DNA of 64,000 nt from Planctomycetota bacterium (GCA_021781415.1 JAJXWW010000163.1:1-64000), one strand, 5' to 3'; shown: positions 1 through 10,173, counted from the first letter of the stretch. Translations and numbers: made by a program. Notes: a model not told the origin generated them from the sequence alone.

Positions 1-2
1 AC

Positions 3-197
3 GCCATCCTCGCCGACGGCTCCGTCCAACAATTCGACATCTACGCCGCAACGGTTATTTGGGACGGCGTGCCGCGGCAAATTCTGATTCAGGCCATCGA
101 CACCGCTCCGTTGCTTGGGATGGCTCTCTTGGTCGGCCACGATTTGCGCGTGCGAGTAGCCGTTGGCGGCAGCGTGGAGATCGAAGCAATTCCGTGA
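3..197 (+). CDS. C-terminal fragment of a clan AA (retroviral-like) aspartic protease, truncated by window start
   Basis: Open frame from the window edge: AILADGSVQQFDIYAATVIWDGVPRQILIQAIDTAPLLGMALLVGHDLRVRVAVGGSVEIEAIP*. The LLGMALL..G..L pattern is typical of the C-terminal half of clan AA aspartic proteases. Confidence 0.6.
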   Translation, partial: AILADGSVQQFDIYAATVIWDGVPRQILIQAIDTAPLLGMALLVGHDLRVRVAVGGSVEIEAIP

Positions 198-234
198 ATG
201 GCTGACCGAAGTACAAATGAGTCGCATCACTCAC

Positions 235-3200
235 TCACCAATCCAGTGATTTCGGCCAGACATAGGACACCGCCTTCACCTCCTGATAATTCGCATCCAG
301 CGCCGGTTGCAGCAGTAGCAACGCCGCGATGCGGCGAGTCATGTGCATCACTTCCGTCAGTTCCGCCAGCGACAGGGCGCGGCCGAGGAGGGCGCGTTCG
401 CGGTAGGAGAGCCATTTCTTTATCACCTGATAGCCGCCCAGGGTGTACGTCCACACGCGCGACGGCACGCAACGCCAGAAGGCGATGTCGTTGAGGTACA
501 CGTCGAACGTCGTCGCGCCGAGACTGTCTGTAGCGGAACCGAGAGCGGCGAGTTCCTCCGGCGAGTAGGCGCGTTCGATGGCCTTGCCCTTGCCCGGCAT
601 GCACACACCGCCCTTGCCGGCGATGCCCCAACGCGCCGTCACGTCCAGTTCGCTCGATGGGTTCAGACTGCCGCCACCGACTCGCGCCGGTACGCCGATG
701 ATCTTCAACTCCGCTCGCACTTTGCCCGCGGTGACGCCGTTGACCGTCGTTTCCGGATCGAGCAGCGCGGCGACTTGTCGGCCCAGCGCGGCGGAGGCGA
801 GGAGGAGATCGCGCGTCGCCGGCAGCGGTACACGCGGCCAGTCTTGGCTCAACGCGCCGCTATTGTCGGTCGCATAGGCCGGAGCGTGCAGCACGGCGGC
901 GGCGTGATGAAACAGATGTGGAGCATCGGCCACGCTGCCGAAACTGTTCAAGTAGGCGAGGGCGGCGTCGGACAGGTTGGCGTAGTGTTCGCCGACCTGC
1001 CGTGCAATTTTGGCTTCCTCATTGAAGAGGCCGGAATGTTCGGGCCATTGACGGAAGAAGAGCGGGAAAAAGTTGGCACCGCGTTCGATGATATGGAGTG
1101 AAGTAAGACGGCGTACCACGGTCGGAGGATCAAACTCCTTCCGATTCTGCTGAACGGCGGCCAACCACTCGTTTCCGTCAAAGACCTGGCGGAAATACTC
1201 CGGGCGCTTCTCATCCAAGAGTTTCGTCAATGGCTCCCAATACAACCAACGGAGATCAAAGGGGCGATAAGCGTAGGGAACCACGTTTTCGGGAAGAAAT
1301 CCGCGTTTCATCAATTGCTCTCGAATCGGGATCGCTTCAAAGCGAGCAGCATCCGTGAGAGCGCGTGGAGCAATAGCCTTCATTTCCTCATGGCTCATTT
1401 TCGGGTCGAAATAACACTTCATGTGTTCGACAAGATGTTCGCGGTCGATACTCACGACAAATTCATCACGGCTCGTCTTCACTCCGGGAAAACACACAGG
1501 GAACAGATCGGCCAACAGAGGCCAAGCAAGATAACCTTGATCCGTATCCATTGGCCGAAAGGGCAGCCCCAGCGACGGAGGCGGTTTTACATTCTGATAC
1601 AACTTCGACCCGAAATCCTCCAAGCTCGTCAGCAACTCCGTTCGTTTCGCTTGTCCCCATAGGTGGCGGAAGTAGACGGCGGACGATCTCTCTGAGCGGG
1701 GGGCGTCAGCCCCCTGAGTGTCGCCCTTCTCAGGGGGCTGACGCCCCCCGCTCAGGGAACCTTCACGTTGGTATTCGTGTCCGGGGCGGCGAACCAATGT
1801 CGCAATGGCCGTACCGACCTGAATGCCTTCGCGGTTGTGTTCGGTGGAAAAGACGCTCGGATCGGGCTTGCCGTCCGGGGTCATTTTGCCGGTGCGATAT
1901 TTGTCGCCATTGAGGCAGTCGATCCAAATACTATCGAACTCTCTTAAATAGCATTCGCGCATACCGGGGAAGGACAAGCCATCGAGCCACGAATAATTCG
2001 AGATGAAGCAGACGACGCCGTGACGCGGCTCGCGTTCGACAATGCAGCGTTCGGCCATGCGGAAGAAGCGAACGTACAGATCGTTCAAGCCTTGGCCCTG
2101 CGGTTTGGGCGCGTGTTGCGTGGTGCGGTAGGCATCGGACAAATCGCGCTCCTCGGACACGCCGACGCCGGCGAAGCCGTTGTACGGCGGATTGCCCAGC
2201 ACCACCAACAGCGGCTTGCGCTGTTTGACTTCCTCGGCCTTGTCGCGTTCTTCCTCCATTTCGGAGAACAAGAGATGCTGTTTCGGTCCCTTGGGTGGAT
2301 GCCAATCGGTCAGGGCGTTGGTCAAATAGACGCCGGCGCGTTCGTGTTTCGCCTCCTGCAAGGGCACGCCCTCGGCTTGCAGGAACAGACCCAATTGCAG
2401 ATGGGCGACGACGAAGGGAGCGGGCAGGATCTCGAATCCGAAGAGGCGTTCCATGGCGGCGGCCTTGAGCTTGCCACCCAACAGCGCTTCCTCGCCCTTG
2501 TCCTTGAGCGTGGCGGCGATGACGCGTAACACCTCGGTCAAGTACGCGCCGGTGCCGCAGCAGGGATCGAGAACGTAGACATCGGGATCGGCCAAACCAT
2601 CGGGCCGGTCCAGCTCTTCGCGCAGCACGGTATCGACGCGAGCCACCATGTAGCGGACGATCTCCGGCGGCGTGTACCAAACGCCGAGTTGCTTGCGCAA
2701 TTCCGGATCGAACGCTTCCAGAAACGGCTCGTAGAAATACTGCACGGCCTCGGCGTCGCGGAACTTGGCGAAGAAGGCATCGCGGTCCACGCGGTTGAGT
2801 ACGGCGGCGGCCCACTCCAGCACCTCGAACAGTCTCCACTCGCCCAGCTGCACCGGATCGGATAGTTCGCGGAACAGCTTGCGCAGGATGGGGACGTGCA
2901 GATAGCGGGACGCATTCTCCCAGTCGAAGCGGCGACCGGCCACCGGCGCGGTGCGCTGCCACAGCACCCAGGCGGAGAAGATGCCGTAAAACAGCGTTTG
3001 CACCAACGTAGAGCGGAAGAAGCGTTCCCCCTGTTTGGGATCTTTTTTGGTGCCTTCAAAGGTGATGCCGAGCGCCTCTTCGAGCGCTTTGCGGACGGTA
3101 TCGAGAGCGGGCAGGTTGGCGTCGGCCATGCGGGCGCGGGCGTCGCGAGCATAGCTGGCCAGGAACCAGGCTACGTCTTTGGGATCGGCCAACGGAGCGG

Positions 3201-3732
3201 CGTGCAGCATGACGCGGCGCAGATAATCGAGAAAGCGATCGCCCTGCGCGGCGGCGACGGCGGCGGGATGGGCGGCGGCTTTCCAGAACGCTTTCTCATC
3301 CGCGGCGAGGCGGTATGCTTCCAGCGTGACCGGCTTGCCGTGTTCGTCCTGACCGACCAGCACGAAATCGCGGTAGTTGGTGACGAGAACCTGGCGATAC
3401 TTGTTCCAGTATTTGCTGACTTGCTCGGTATCGGCGGTGAGCCAGGCGTCGTCTTTGGTTCCCTTGCATTCGATGGCTCCGCGCGCCGGCGGCTGGCCAT
3501 CGAGCGGGACATCGGCCCCTTTCTGCAATTGATCCGGTGTGAACAGTCCGCCGTCGGGCATCCCCGCGCCCTGATTCTTCAGGTTGATGACGCAACGGAC
3601 GCGCGGCTTGATGGTCTGGCCGACGGCATTGAGCAGGTTCGCCAGTGGCGGATAGTACGAGGTTTCCTTGACGGCGGCACCGGTGGAGCGAATATCGTGC
3701 AGATCGCGGAGGTAGATTTCGATTAAGTGCAT
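235..3732 (-). CDS. Type IIG-like restriction-modification enzyme: N-terminal PD-(D/E)XK-like region, N6-adenine methyltransferase, C-terminal specificity region
   Basis: 1165 aa. MPDGGLF...GAIECKG resembles a PD...ExK nuclease motif; VLDPCCGTGAY is MTase motif I; LVVLGNPPYNGF is motif IV (NPPY). Confidence 0.85.
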   Translation of the reverse strand: MHLIEIYLRDLHDIRSTGAAVKETSYYPPLANLLNAVGQTIKPRVRCVINLKNQGAGMPDGGLFTPDQLQKGADVPLDGQPPARGAIECKGTKDDAWLTADTEQVSKYWNKYRQVLVTNYRDFVLVGQDEHGKPVTLEAYRLAADEKAFWKAAAHPAAVAAAQGDRFLDYLRRVMLHAAPLADPKDVAWFLASYARDARARMADANLPALDTVRKALEEALGITFEGTKKDPKQGERFFRSTLVQTLFYGIFSAWVLWQRTAPVAGRRFDWENASRYLHVPILRKLFRELSDPVQLGEWRLFEVLEWAAAVLNRVDRDAFFAKFRDAEAVQYFYEPFLEAFDPELRKQLGVWYTPPEIVRYMVARVDTVLREELDRPDGLADPDVYVLDPCCGTGAYLTEVLRVIAATLKDKGEEALLGGKLKAAAMERLFGFEILPAPFVVAHLQLGLFLQAEGVPLQEAKHERAGVYLTNALTDWHPPKGPKQHLLFSEMEEERDKAEEVKQRKPLLVVLGNPPYNGFAGVGVSEERDLSDAYRTTQHAPKPQGQGLNDLYVRFFRMAERCIVEREPRHGVVCFISNYSWLDGLSFPGMRECYLREFDSIWIDCLNGDKYRTGKMTPDGKPDPSVFSTEHNREGIQVGTAIATLVRRPGHEYQREGSLSGGRQPPEKGDTQGADAPRSERSSAVYFRHLWGQAKRTELLTSLEDFGSKLYQNVKPPPSLGLPFRPMDTDQGYLAWPLLADLFPVCFPGVKTSRDEFVVSIDREHLVEHMKCYFDPKMSHEEMKAIAPRALTDAARFEAIPIREQLMKRGFLPENVVPYAYRPFDLRWLYWEPLTKLLDEKRPEYFRQVFDGNEWLAAVQQNRKEFDPPTVVRRLTSLHIIERGANFFPLFFRQWPEHSGLFNEEAKIARQVGEHYANLSDAALAYLNSFGSVADAPHLFHHAAAVLHAPAYATDNSGALSQDWPRVPLPATRDLLLASAALGRQVAALLDPETTVNGVTAGKVRAELKIIGVPARVGGGSLNPSSELDVTARWGIAGKGGVCMPGKGKAIERAYSPEELAALGSATDSLGATTFDVYLNDIAFWRCVPSRVWTYTLGGYQVIKKWLSYRERALLGRALSLAELTEVMHMTRRIAALLLLQPALDANYQEVKAVSYVWPKSLDW
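1692..1755. repeat. Perfect 27-bp inverted repeat with 10-nt loop, inside the R-M gene and read in frame
   Basis: CTGAGCGGGGGGCGTCAGCCCCCTGAG - tgtcgccctt - CTCAGGGGGCTGACGCCCCCCGCTCAG. Confidence 0.97.
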
Positions 3733-3805
3733 CGGGCTTTCCAGAAAGAGCGCCTAGCCACAGCGTGAGCAAGGTGAACGCTTGCCGGCTCTACGGGTCG
3801 GCGGA

Positions 3806-6502
3806 TCATCTACTCAACTGGTCGAGCGCCAGCTTGCGCGCCAGTTGCAGCGCTTCGCCGAGTTTGGCGGTGTCTTTGCCGCCGGCTTGGGCGATGCCGG
3901 TGGGGGGGCCGCCGCCTTTACCGCCGACGACCTTGGCGACTTCGCCGATCAGTTTGCCCGAATGGAGACCTTTTTTAGCGAGATCGTCCGTCACCAGACT
4001 CATCAGACCGACTTTGCCCTCATCCGTCCAGCCGACCACGATGACGGCGCTCTTGGCCTTCTCGCGCAGGCGGTCGAGCTGTTGCCGCATCGCTTCGACC
4101 GGGGCGGCGGGCATCTCGCCGACGAGGATTTTCGTTCCGTCCGCTTCAATGGCCGACGCCAAGAGCTTGTCGCCCGCCCCGCTCAGATCGCTGGCCGCCC
4201 CTTTGCGAAGCTGCGTCTGCAACTTTTTCACTTCTTCTTGCAACACCTCGACGCGGCGGGGCACATCCTCCACCGCACAGTTGAAGCGCGCGGCCAAGTC
4301 GTCGACCACGGCGGAGATGCGCTGCACCGTGGCCACCGCTTCGCGTCCGGTGACGGCGACGACGCGGCGAACGCCTTTGCCGACCAGCTCTTGAGCCACG
4401 ATCTTAAAGAATCCCGCTTGTCCGGTATGGTTCAGATGCGTACCGCCGCAAAACTCGATGGAATGTTCGAGGGTGGCCTCTTCGGGTTTGTGCGGCCCAA
4501 TCAGCAGCACGCGCACCGGATCGGGATACTTCTCACCGAATACGGCGCGAACGCCGACGAACTTCTTGGCCTCGACCAGCGGCATCGTGATCGCTGTCAC
4601 CGGCAGATCGGCGTAGATCTTCTCGTTGACCAGCCGTTCGACCTCGGCGATCTCTTCGGCGGACATCGGCTTGTCGTGGGTGAAGTCGAAGCGCGTCTTC
4701 TCGGCATCGACCAGCGAGCCTCGCTGTTCCACATGGTCGCCGAGGACTTTGCGCAGCGCCCAGTTGAGCAGATGCGTGGCCGTGTGATTGCGCATGGTAT
4801 GGGCGCGGGCGCTGGAAACTTCCAGCGTCGCCGGCTGCCCCGCCTTGATCTGGCCGCGCGACACCCGGCCTAGGTGCAGCACGCAATCGCCCAGACGCTG
4901 CGTATTGGTCACGTCGAACCGGCCTGTCTCCGTATGAATCACGCCGGTGTCGCCGATCTGCCCGCCCTGCTCCGCATAGAAGCAGGTGCGTTCCAGGATC
5001 AACGCCGCCTCTTCGTCTTGCCCAAGCGCACCGTGCTTGACGACCGTGCTGTCCAGCACCCAGCCCTCCAGCTTGGCCGTGGTCGTCAAATGGGCATACT
5101 TTCTCGAATCGTCCGTCTTCGGCAACTCGCCGGTGACGGCGGTGACGCCGAATTTCTTGCGATCCTTGCCGGACTGTTCTTGAAACTCCGCCATGCGCTG
5201 CTCGTAGCGCGGCCGATCGACGCTCATACCGACTTCGCCGGCCATCTGCTCGGTGATGTCGATGAAGAAGCCGTAGGTGGTGTGCAGATCGAACGCCTCG
5301 TCGCCGCTGACGATCGTGCTTTCCCGCTCGCTCGTCCGCCGCACCACTTTCTCGAACAGCTCCAAGCCGCGATCAAAATTGCGGATAAAAGAGACCTCTT
5401 CTTCTCGAATAATCTTCACCACCCTGTCGGGGTCGCGCTTCAGTTCGGGGAAGAAGCCGCCCATCGTCTCGACGACCACGGGCGCGAGTTCGTAGAGGAA
5501 CGGTTCCTTGGCGTTGAGATACTGCCTTCCAAACCGCTCGGCGCGGCGGAGGATGCTGCGCAGGACGTAGCCGCGCTTCTCGTTGCTCGGCGTCGCTCCG
5601 TCGCTGAGGGCGAACGTCAGCGCGCGAATGTGGTCGGCGATGACGCGATAGGCCGTATCTTTGTGATCGGCGAGCTTGCCCGTATACGCCGGCGCTTTCG
5701 TGATTTTCTGAATCGCCTGGAAGATCGGTGCGAACACGTCGGTATCGTAATTGCTCGGTTTGCCTTGCAACACGGCGCAGACGCGCTCGAACCCCATGCC
5801 GGTATCGACGTGTTTCGCCGGCAGCGGCGTCAATTTCCTGTCCGGGCCGCGATTAAATTGGATAAAAACGAGGTTCCATATCTCGATAACGTCCGGCGTG
5901 CCCGCGTTGACGAGTTTGCCGCCGCTTTTGTCCGGCGTGCGGTCGATGTGAATCTCGGTGCAAGGCCCACACGGTCCCGTCTCGCCCATCTCCCAAAAGT
6001 TATCTTTTTTGTTACCCATGTGAATGTGCGACGGGTCGATGTCCGTCTCGGAGCGCCACAGCGCCGCCGCCTCGTCGTCGGGTTCCAGTCCCTCTTTGGG
6101 ATCGCCCTCAAAGACGGTGGCGTGCAATCGGCTCTTGTCGAGTTTCCATACCTCGGTGAGCAATTCCCAGGCCCAGCGGATCGCTTCTTTCTTGAAGTAA
6201 TCGCCGAACGACCAGTTGCCGAGCATCTCGAAAAAGGTGTGGTGGTAGGTGTCCTTGCCCACGTCTTCGAGATCGTTGTGCTTGCCGCCGGCGCGAATGC
6301 ACTTCTGCGTGTTGGCCGCCCGCTTGTACGGGCGCGTGCCGGTGCCGAGAAACACGTCCTTGAACTGATTCATACCGGCGTTGGCGAACAGCAACGTCGG
6401 ATCGTCGTGCGGCACGACGCTGCTGGAAGGCACGAACGTATGGCCGTGCTTCTTGACGAAGAAGTCGATAAACTGCTGGCGAATCTCATTGGCGGTGGTC
6501 AT
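3806..6502 (-). CDS. alaS: Alanyl-tRNA synthetase
   Basis: MTTANEIRQQFIDFFVKKHGHTFVPSSSVVPHDDPTLLFANAGMNQFKDVFLG; FWEMGETGPCGPCTEIH; C-terminal HLNHTGQAGFFKI and DHRIRG-type C-Ala region. Start moved to the MTTANE methionine. Confidence 0.98.
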   Translation of the reverse strand: MTTANEIRQQFIDFFVKKHGHTFVPSSSVVPHDDPTLLFANAGMNQFKDVFLGTGTRPYKRAANTQKCIRAGGKHNDLEDVGKDTYHHTFFEMLGNWSFGDYFKKEAIRWAWELLTEVWKLDKSRLHATVFEGDPKEGLEPDDEAAALWRSETDIDPSHIHMGNKKDNFWEMGETGPCGPCTEIHIDRTPDKSGGKLVNAGTPDVIEIWNLVFIQFNRGPDRKLTPLPAKHVDTGMGFERVCAVLQGKPSNYDTDVFAPIFQAIQKITKAPAYTGKLADHKDTAYRVIADHIRALTFALSDGATPSNEKRGYVLRSILRRAERFGRQYLNAKEPFLYELAPVVVETMGGFFPELKRDPDRVVKIIREEEVSFIRNFDRGLELFEKVVRRTSERESTIVSGDEAFDLHTTYGFFIDITEQMAGEVGMSVDRPRYEQRMAEFQEQSGKDRKKFGVTAVTGELPKTDDSRKYAHLTTTAKLEGWVLDSTVVKHGALGQDEEAALILERTCFYAEQGGQIGDTGVIHTETGRFDVTNTQRLGDCVLHLGRVSRGQIKAGQPATLEVSSARAHTMRNHTATHLLNWALRKVLGDHVEQRGSLVDAEKTRFDFTHDKPMSAEEIAEVERLVNEKIYADLPVTAITMPLVEAKKFVGVRAVFGEKYPDPVRVLLIGPHKPEEATLEHSIEFCGGTHLNHTGQAGFFKIVAQELVGKGVRRVVAVTGREAVATVQRISAVVDDLAARFNCAVEDVPRRVEVLQEEVKKLQTQLRKGAASDLSGAGDKLLASAIEADGTKILVGEMPAAPVEAMRQQLDRLREKAKSAVIVVGWTDEGKVGLMSLVTDDLAKKGLHSGKLIGEVAKVVGGKGGGPPTGIAQAGGKDTAKLGEALQLARKLALDQLSR

Positions 6503-6603
6503 AAAGCATCTCAATCGAAAGCAATATCGCAAGGGATCGCAGCGGTTTATTGTCCGATTTGTCCGCGTGGCCGTCAATGGACGGCGAGGCAGCCGCGGCG
6601 TTC

Positions 6604-6645
6604 AAAAAAACGAACGAGGCGAGGTTGTTCACCTCGCCTCGTTCG
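6604..6645 (-). terminator. Intrinsic terminator downstream of the YTV-type gene
   Basis: Perfect 15-bp stem CGAACGAGGCGAGGT/ACCTCGCCTCGTTCG with 5-nt loop, followed on the minus strand by a run of 7 T. Confidence 0.9.
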
Positions 6646-6674
6646 TCAAACCGGGATGAGCCGGTTACCCGTGC

Positions 6675-7577
6675 TTAGTGGCAGCGGCGGCACTTCTTGC
6701 TGGTGGTCTTGCAGCAGGGGGTGCAGCAAGTGTTGCAAGGATTGCAGCACGCGACTTGCTTGGTCACGGTGCGGGGCACCATGCGGCAGCAGGTGACGGT
6801 CTGCTGGCAGGGCACGCACTTGGCGACCATGCGGGTGCATTGGGTGGCGACGCACTTGGAGACCATGACCGTGTAGGTCTGGGTCGTCTGGCACGGCACG
6901 CATTTCACGCAGCAGACCTTGCAAGCGACTTGCTTGGGAACCATCTTGCAGACGGTGACTTGCGTGGTGCAGGGGACGCATTCCGTGCAGCGAACCATCT
7001 TGGTGCAGGGCGTTTCAACCCACACCTTGTTCGGGCACCAAGTGCGGACGGTCTTCGTCGGCACGCAGCAGCTCTCGCAGCAGTTGTGCTTGTTGCGCAA
7101 CTTCGTGAGGCAGCTCTGACGGCAGGGCACTTCGCGGCATTCGTAGTGTCCCATGTCCACGCACTTGCGCGACACGGTCGTCACCGGTTTGCAAGTGTGG
7201 ACCTTCTTCATCACCGTGCGGGTTTCGACGCAGGTGGTCGGCTCGCAGACGGTGCGCATGACGGTCTTTTCTTCCGTCACTTGGCGGTAGACGGTGCAGG
7301 TACGGGTGCGCGTTTCCGGGGTACACACGGTCTTATAAGCCGTGTAGGTTTCCGGGACGCATTCGGTCTTGTAGACCGTCTTCGTGGTGGTGTACTGTTC
7401 GGGAACCCATTCGGTGCAGGTTACGGTTTGCGTTGCCGGAGCGCACGGATCGGCGCTAGCGACAACGGGAGCCGCGGCTACGGGAGCCGGAGCTGGGGTT
7501 TGAGCCAAGGCGGTCACAGCCGCGCTGGCCAAGAGGACATTCGCCACCAGTGCAAGACGGGCGCGCTGCCAAATCAT
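6675..7577 (-). CDS. Cysteine-rich secreted protein, planctomycete YTV/cell-wall type
   Basis: Signal peptide (MIWQRARLALVANVLLASAAVTALAQ) followed by repeated xTVxTxCxP blocks with more than 40 Cys (YTTTKTVYKTECVPETYTAYKTVCTPE...). Confidence 0.75.
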   Translation of the reverse strand: MIWQRARLALVANVLLASAAVTALAQTPAPAPVAAAPVVASADPCAPATQTVTCTEWVPEQYTTTKTVYKTECVPETYTAYKTVCTPETRTRTCTVYRQVTEEKTVMRTVCEPTTCVETRTVMKKVHTCKPVTTVSRKCVDMGHYECREVPCRQSCLTKLRNKHNCCESCCVPTKTVRTWCPNKVWVETPCTKMVRCTECVPCTTQVTVCKMVPKQVACKVCCVKCVPCQTTQTYTVMVSKCVATQCTRMVAKCVPCQQTVTCCRMVPRTVTKQVACCNPCNTCCTPCCKTTSKKCRRCH

Positions 7578-7937
7578 GCCTACTTCTCCGTGAATTGCGG
7601 TCGAGTCGATCCGGCCCTCTACCTGGCACAATCCGGGGGGCCCAATCGAGCCAGAATTGTCTTCGCTTCAAATATGCCCAATTCAGGGGGGCTGGTAAAG
7701 GAAATCCATCTGGGCATGAGGCAAAAAATGCAAAAAGAGTTAGGGCTGCGCGGAGATGGAGCAAAAGTTCGTCTATTTGCAAAGAGCGAACTATTCGGAG
7801 AGCGCAACCAATGCGTGCGGAAACGGTTGTAGTCGTTCCATCGCTCGGCGGAGGCGCGGCGGGTCGAAGATATAGGCTCTCGGACGATGGCGACGCGCGA
7901 GGCGAGGCTGAAGGCGCTTCGGCGCGCTTTGCCTAGC

Positions 7938-7966
7938 TTGACGGGTTTTGCTCATCCGGCTATAAT
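7938..7966 (+). promoter_or_regulatory. Near-consensus sigma-70 promoter upstream of dnaG-rpoD
   Basis: TTGACG - 17 nt - TATAAT, about 320 nt upstream of the dnaG ORF. Confidence 0.7.
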
Positions 7967-8282
7967 TCCATTAGCGCTCGGAAAAAAGGTTCGTGGGACT
8001 CGTGAGTCGAGGCAGCCGACGGGAAGTCGATTGCTCCGAGCGTGGCGGCAAGGGAATGCCGAACATGGCCAATCCGGTCGATGTCATGGACCGGGCGAAG
8101 TGTCGAGGGAGGAACGGGTGCGGAGGTGGCTCCCGGTCGCAATCCTTCAATCCGGGAATGGCCGTGCGATGCTTTCCTTTCATCCACTCCTCGTTTCAGG
8201 CCGTGGACCCGCCGCGAACAGACGAAGCAATCTCCACTCCAACCCGCGGCACCGCAAGGTAGATCCTTGACGCAGACGCGGA

Positions 8283-10112
8283 TTGGCGGCATCGAACGGG
8301 TGGCCCTTGGCAGACGATCGGGTCAAACGGATCAAAGAGGCCAACGACATCGTCGCGGTGATCGAGGGCTACCTCGAACTACGGCCGGCCGGGGCTGCGC
8401 GGTTCAAGGGGGTTTGTCCGTTCCACGACGACCACAATCCTTCTCTGATCGTCGATCAACAGTGGCAAAATTACAAATGCTGGTCCTGTAATAAATACGG
8501 CGATGTCATCACCTTTGTTCAAGAGTACGAGCGCGTGAGCTTTAGCGATGCGCTCGAACTTTTGGCCCGCCGCGCCGGAATCACCCTCGAAAAAACTCAG
8601 AATTTCGTGCAGAACCAGAGTCGCGCCGCAATGCTTGATGTAATCCGTTGGGCGGCGCAACAATTTCACGAATGCTTACTCGATTCGCCGTTGGCGGAAG
8701 AGGCGCGACGCTATGTCGGGTCGCGCGGCTTGACGGGAGAAACGGTGCGGCGCTACGGTTTGGGCTATGCTCCGCGAGCGGGCGAATGGCTGGTGCAACG
8801 CGCGGAAACGAACGGCGTCTCGTTGGAGATGCTCGAAAAGGTCGGCTTGATCGCTCCGCGCACCGAGCAAAACGGCTACTACGACCGCTTCCGCGATCGC
8901 GTTCAATTTCCCATCCGCGACGCGCGGGGGCAGACGGTGGGGTTCGGTGGACGCATCTTGCCCACATCTCCTCTGTCGTCTCGAGCGCCGAAGTATTATA
9001 ACTCCACAGCGACGCCGCTCTTCAACAAGAGCGAGCATCTCTACGGAATCGACCATGCCCGCCAGGCGGCTGGGGAGGCCGGCTATCTGGCCATCGTGGA
9101 AGGATACACCGACGCCTTGATGGCCCATCAATTGGGAATCGGGCAAGTGGTGGCGACGATGGGCACGGCCTTGAACGACCGCCACGTTCAGCAAGTGAAG
9201 CGTTTCGCCCCGCGCGTGGTGTTGGTTTTCGATGCCGACGCGGGCGGCGATACCGGCGTCGATCGGGCCTTGGAGATTTTCGCCGGTCACGATGTCGAGT
9301 TGGCCGTCGCCACCCTGCCGGACGGACTCGATCCGTGCGATTTGCTCGTGCAACAAGGCGCGGAGCCTTTTCGCCGCGCTTTGGAATGCGCCGTGGACGC
9401 GCTCGAGTTCAAGCTGAATTCGGTGCTGCCCAAGAGCGGCATGCCCAACGTCGAAGAGAAACGCCGCGCCGTGGACGCCGTCCTCGGCATCATCGCCTTG
9501 GCTCCGCCGATGCCCGGACAAGCCGGCGCTTTGAAGGCGGAATTGATGGTCAATCGCATCGCTCAACGCCTGGGACTCAAGGAGGAGACCGTATGGGCAA
9601 GGCTGAGAGAATTGCGTCACCTCAAACGGAGCGAGGGATCGGCGGCTGCGCGTCCCCCCTCCGACGAGACGGGCCAGCGGGCGGCCAAAGCTGCCCCCGA
9701 AGAGAGGCAACTTTTGGAATTGCTGTTGGCCGACCCAGAGCTGGTGGCCGCGGCGGCCCACGAGATACGAGCGGCGGAGATCGCTCATCCGGGACTACGG
9801 AAATTGTTGGAGGGGCTGTACGACCTGCGCGCGGCCAATGAGCCGCCCACGCTCGATCTCTTGCGTCCCCGCCTCGACAATGTTGCCCTGGCGGTGAAAG
9901 CACTCGAACTGCAAGCCATCGGCCGGGTCGTGCCCGACCGGGCGGCGTGTTGGCGGCAACTCCTGGCCTTCTTCCAGGATCGTCGTCTCAAGCGCGCCAA
10001 ACGAGAACTACAAACGCGGCTCAACGCCGCCACCGATACCGCGTCGGAACTGGAACTGCTTCGGCAGGTGCAAAATCAAGGTTCTGAGCTACGAACGCTG
10101 AGTTCTGAGTGA
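8283..10112 (+). CDS. dnaG: DNA primase
   Basis: CHC2 zinc finger (VCPFHDDHNPSLIVDQQWQNYKCWSCNKYGD), TOPRIM (IVEGYTDALMAHQLG). Exact start uncertain (TTG at 8283 in the track). Confidence 0.96.
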   Translation: MAASNGWPLADDRVKRIKEANDIVAVIEGYLELRPAGAARFKGVCPFHDDHNPSLIVDQQWQNYKCWSCNKYGDVITFVQEYERVSFSDALELLARRAGITLEKTQNFVQNQSRAAMLDVIRWAAQQFHECLLDSPLAEEARRYVGSRGLTGETVRRYGLGYAPRAGEWLVQRAETNGVSLEMLEKVGLIAPRTEQNGYYDRFRDRVQFPIRDARGQTVGFGGRILPTSPLSSRAPKYYNSTATPLFNKSEHLYGIDHARQAAGEAGYLAIVEGYTDALMAHQLGIGQVVATMGTALNDRHVQQVKRFAPRVVLVFDADAGGDTGVDRALEIFAGHDVELAVATLPDGLDPCDLLVQQGAEPFRRALECAVDALEFKLNSVLPKSGMPNVEEKRRAVDAVLGIIALAPPMPGQAGALKAELMVNRIAQRLGLKEETVWARLRELRHLKRSEGSAAARPPSDETGQRAAKAAPEERQLLELLLADPELVAAAAHEIRAAEIAHPGLRKLLEGLYDLRAANEPPTLDLLRPRLDNVALAVKALELQAIGRVVPDRAACWRQLLAFFQDRRLKRAKRELQTRLNAATDTASELELLRQVQNQGSELRTLSSE

Positions 10113-10173
10113 TCCCACTCGGCTCTCGACGCGGACCTTGGAACTTTAGACCTCAGAACTTCGGGAGGGTTTG

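Noticed and set aside
235-3732. Phage-defence island around the R-M gene
   Set aside because: Neighbours are an aspartic protease fragment and housekeeping alaS; no other defence genes, integrase or tRNA boundary nearby.
4874-6796. 640-aa plus-strand ORF opposite alaS
   Set aside because: Shadow ORF of a high-GC gene; no recognisable motifs, and alaS on the other strand is unambiguous.
6700-7450. Cys-codon periodicity in the YTV gene as a DNA repeat array
   Set aside because: Explained by the repetitive protein sequence; units are diverged at the DNA level.
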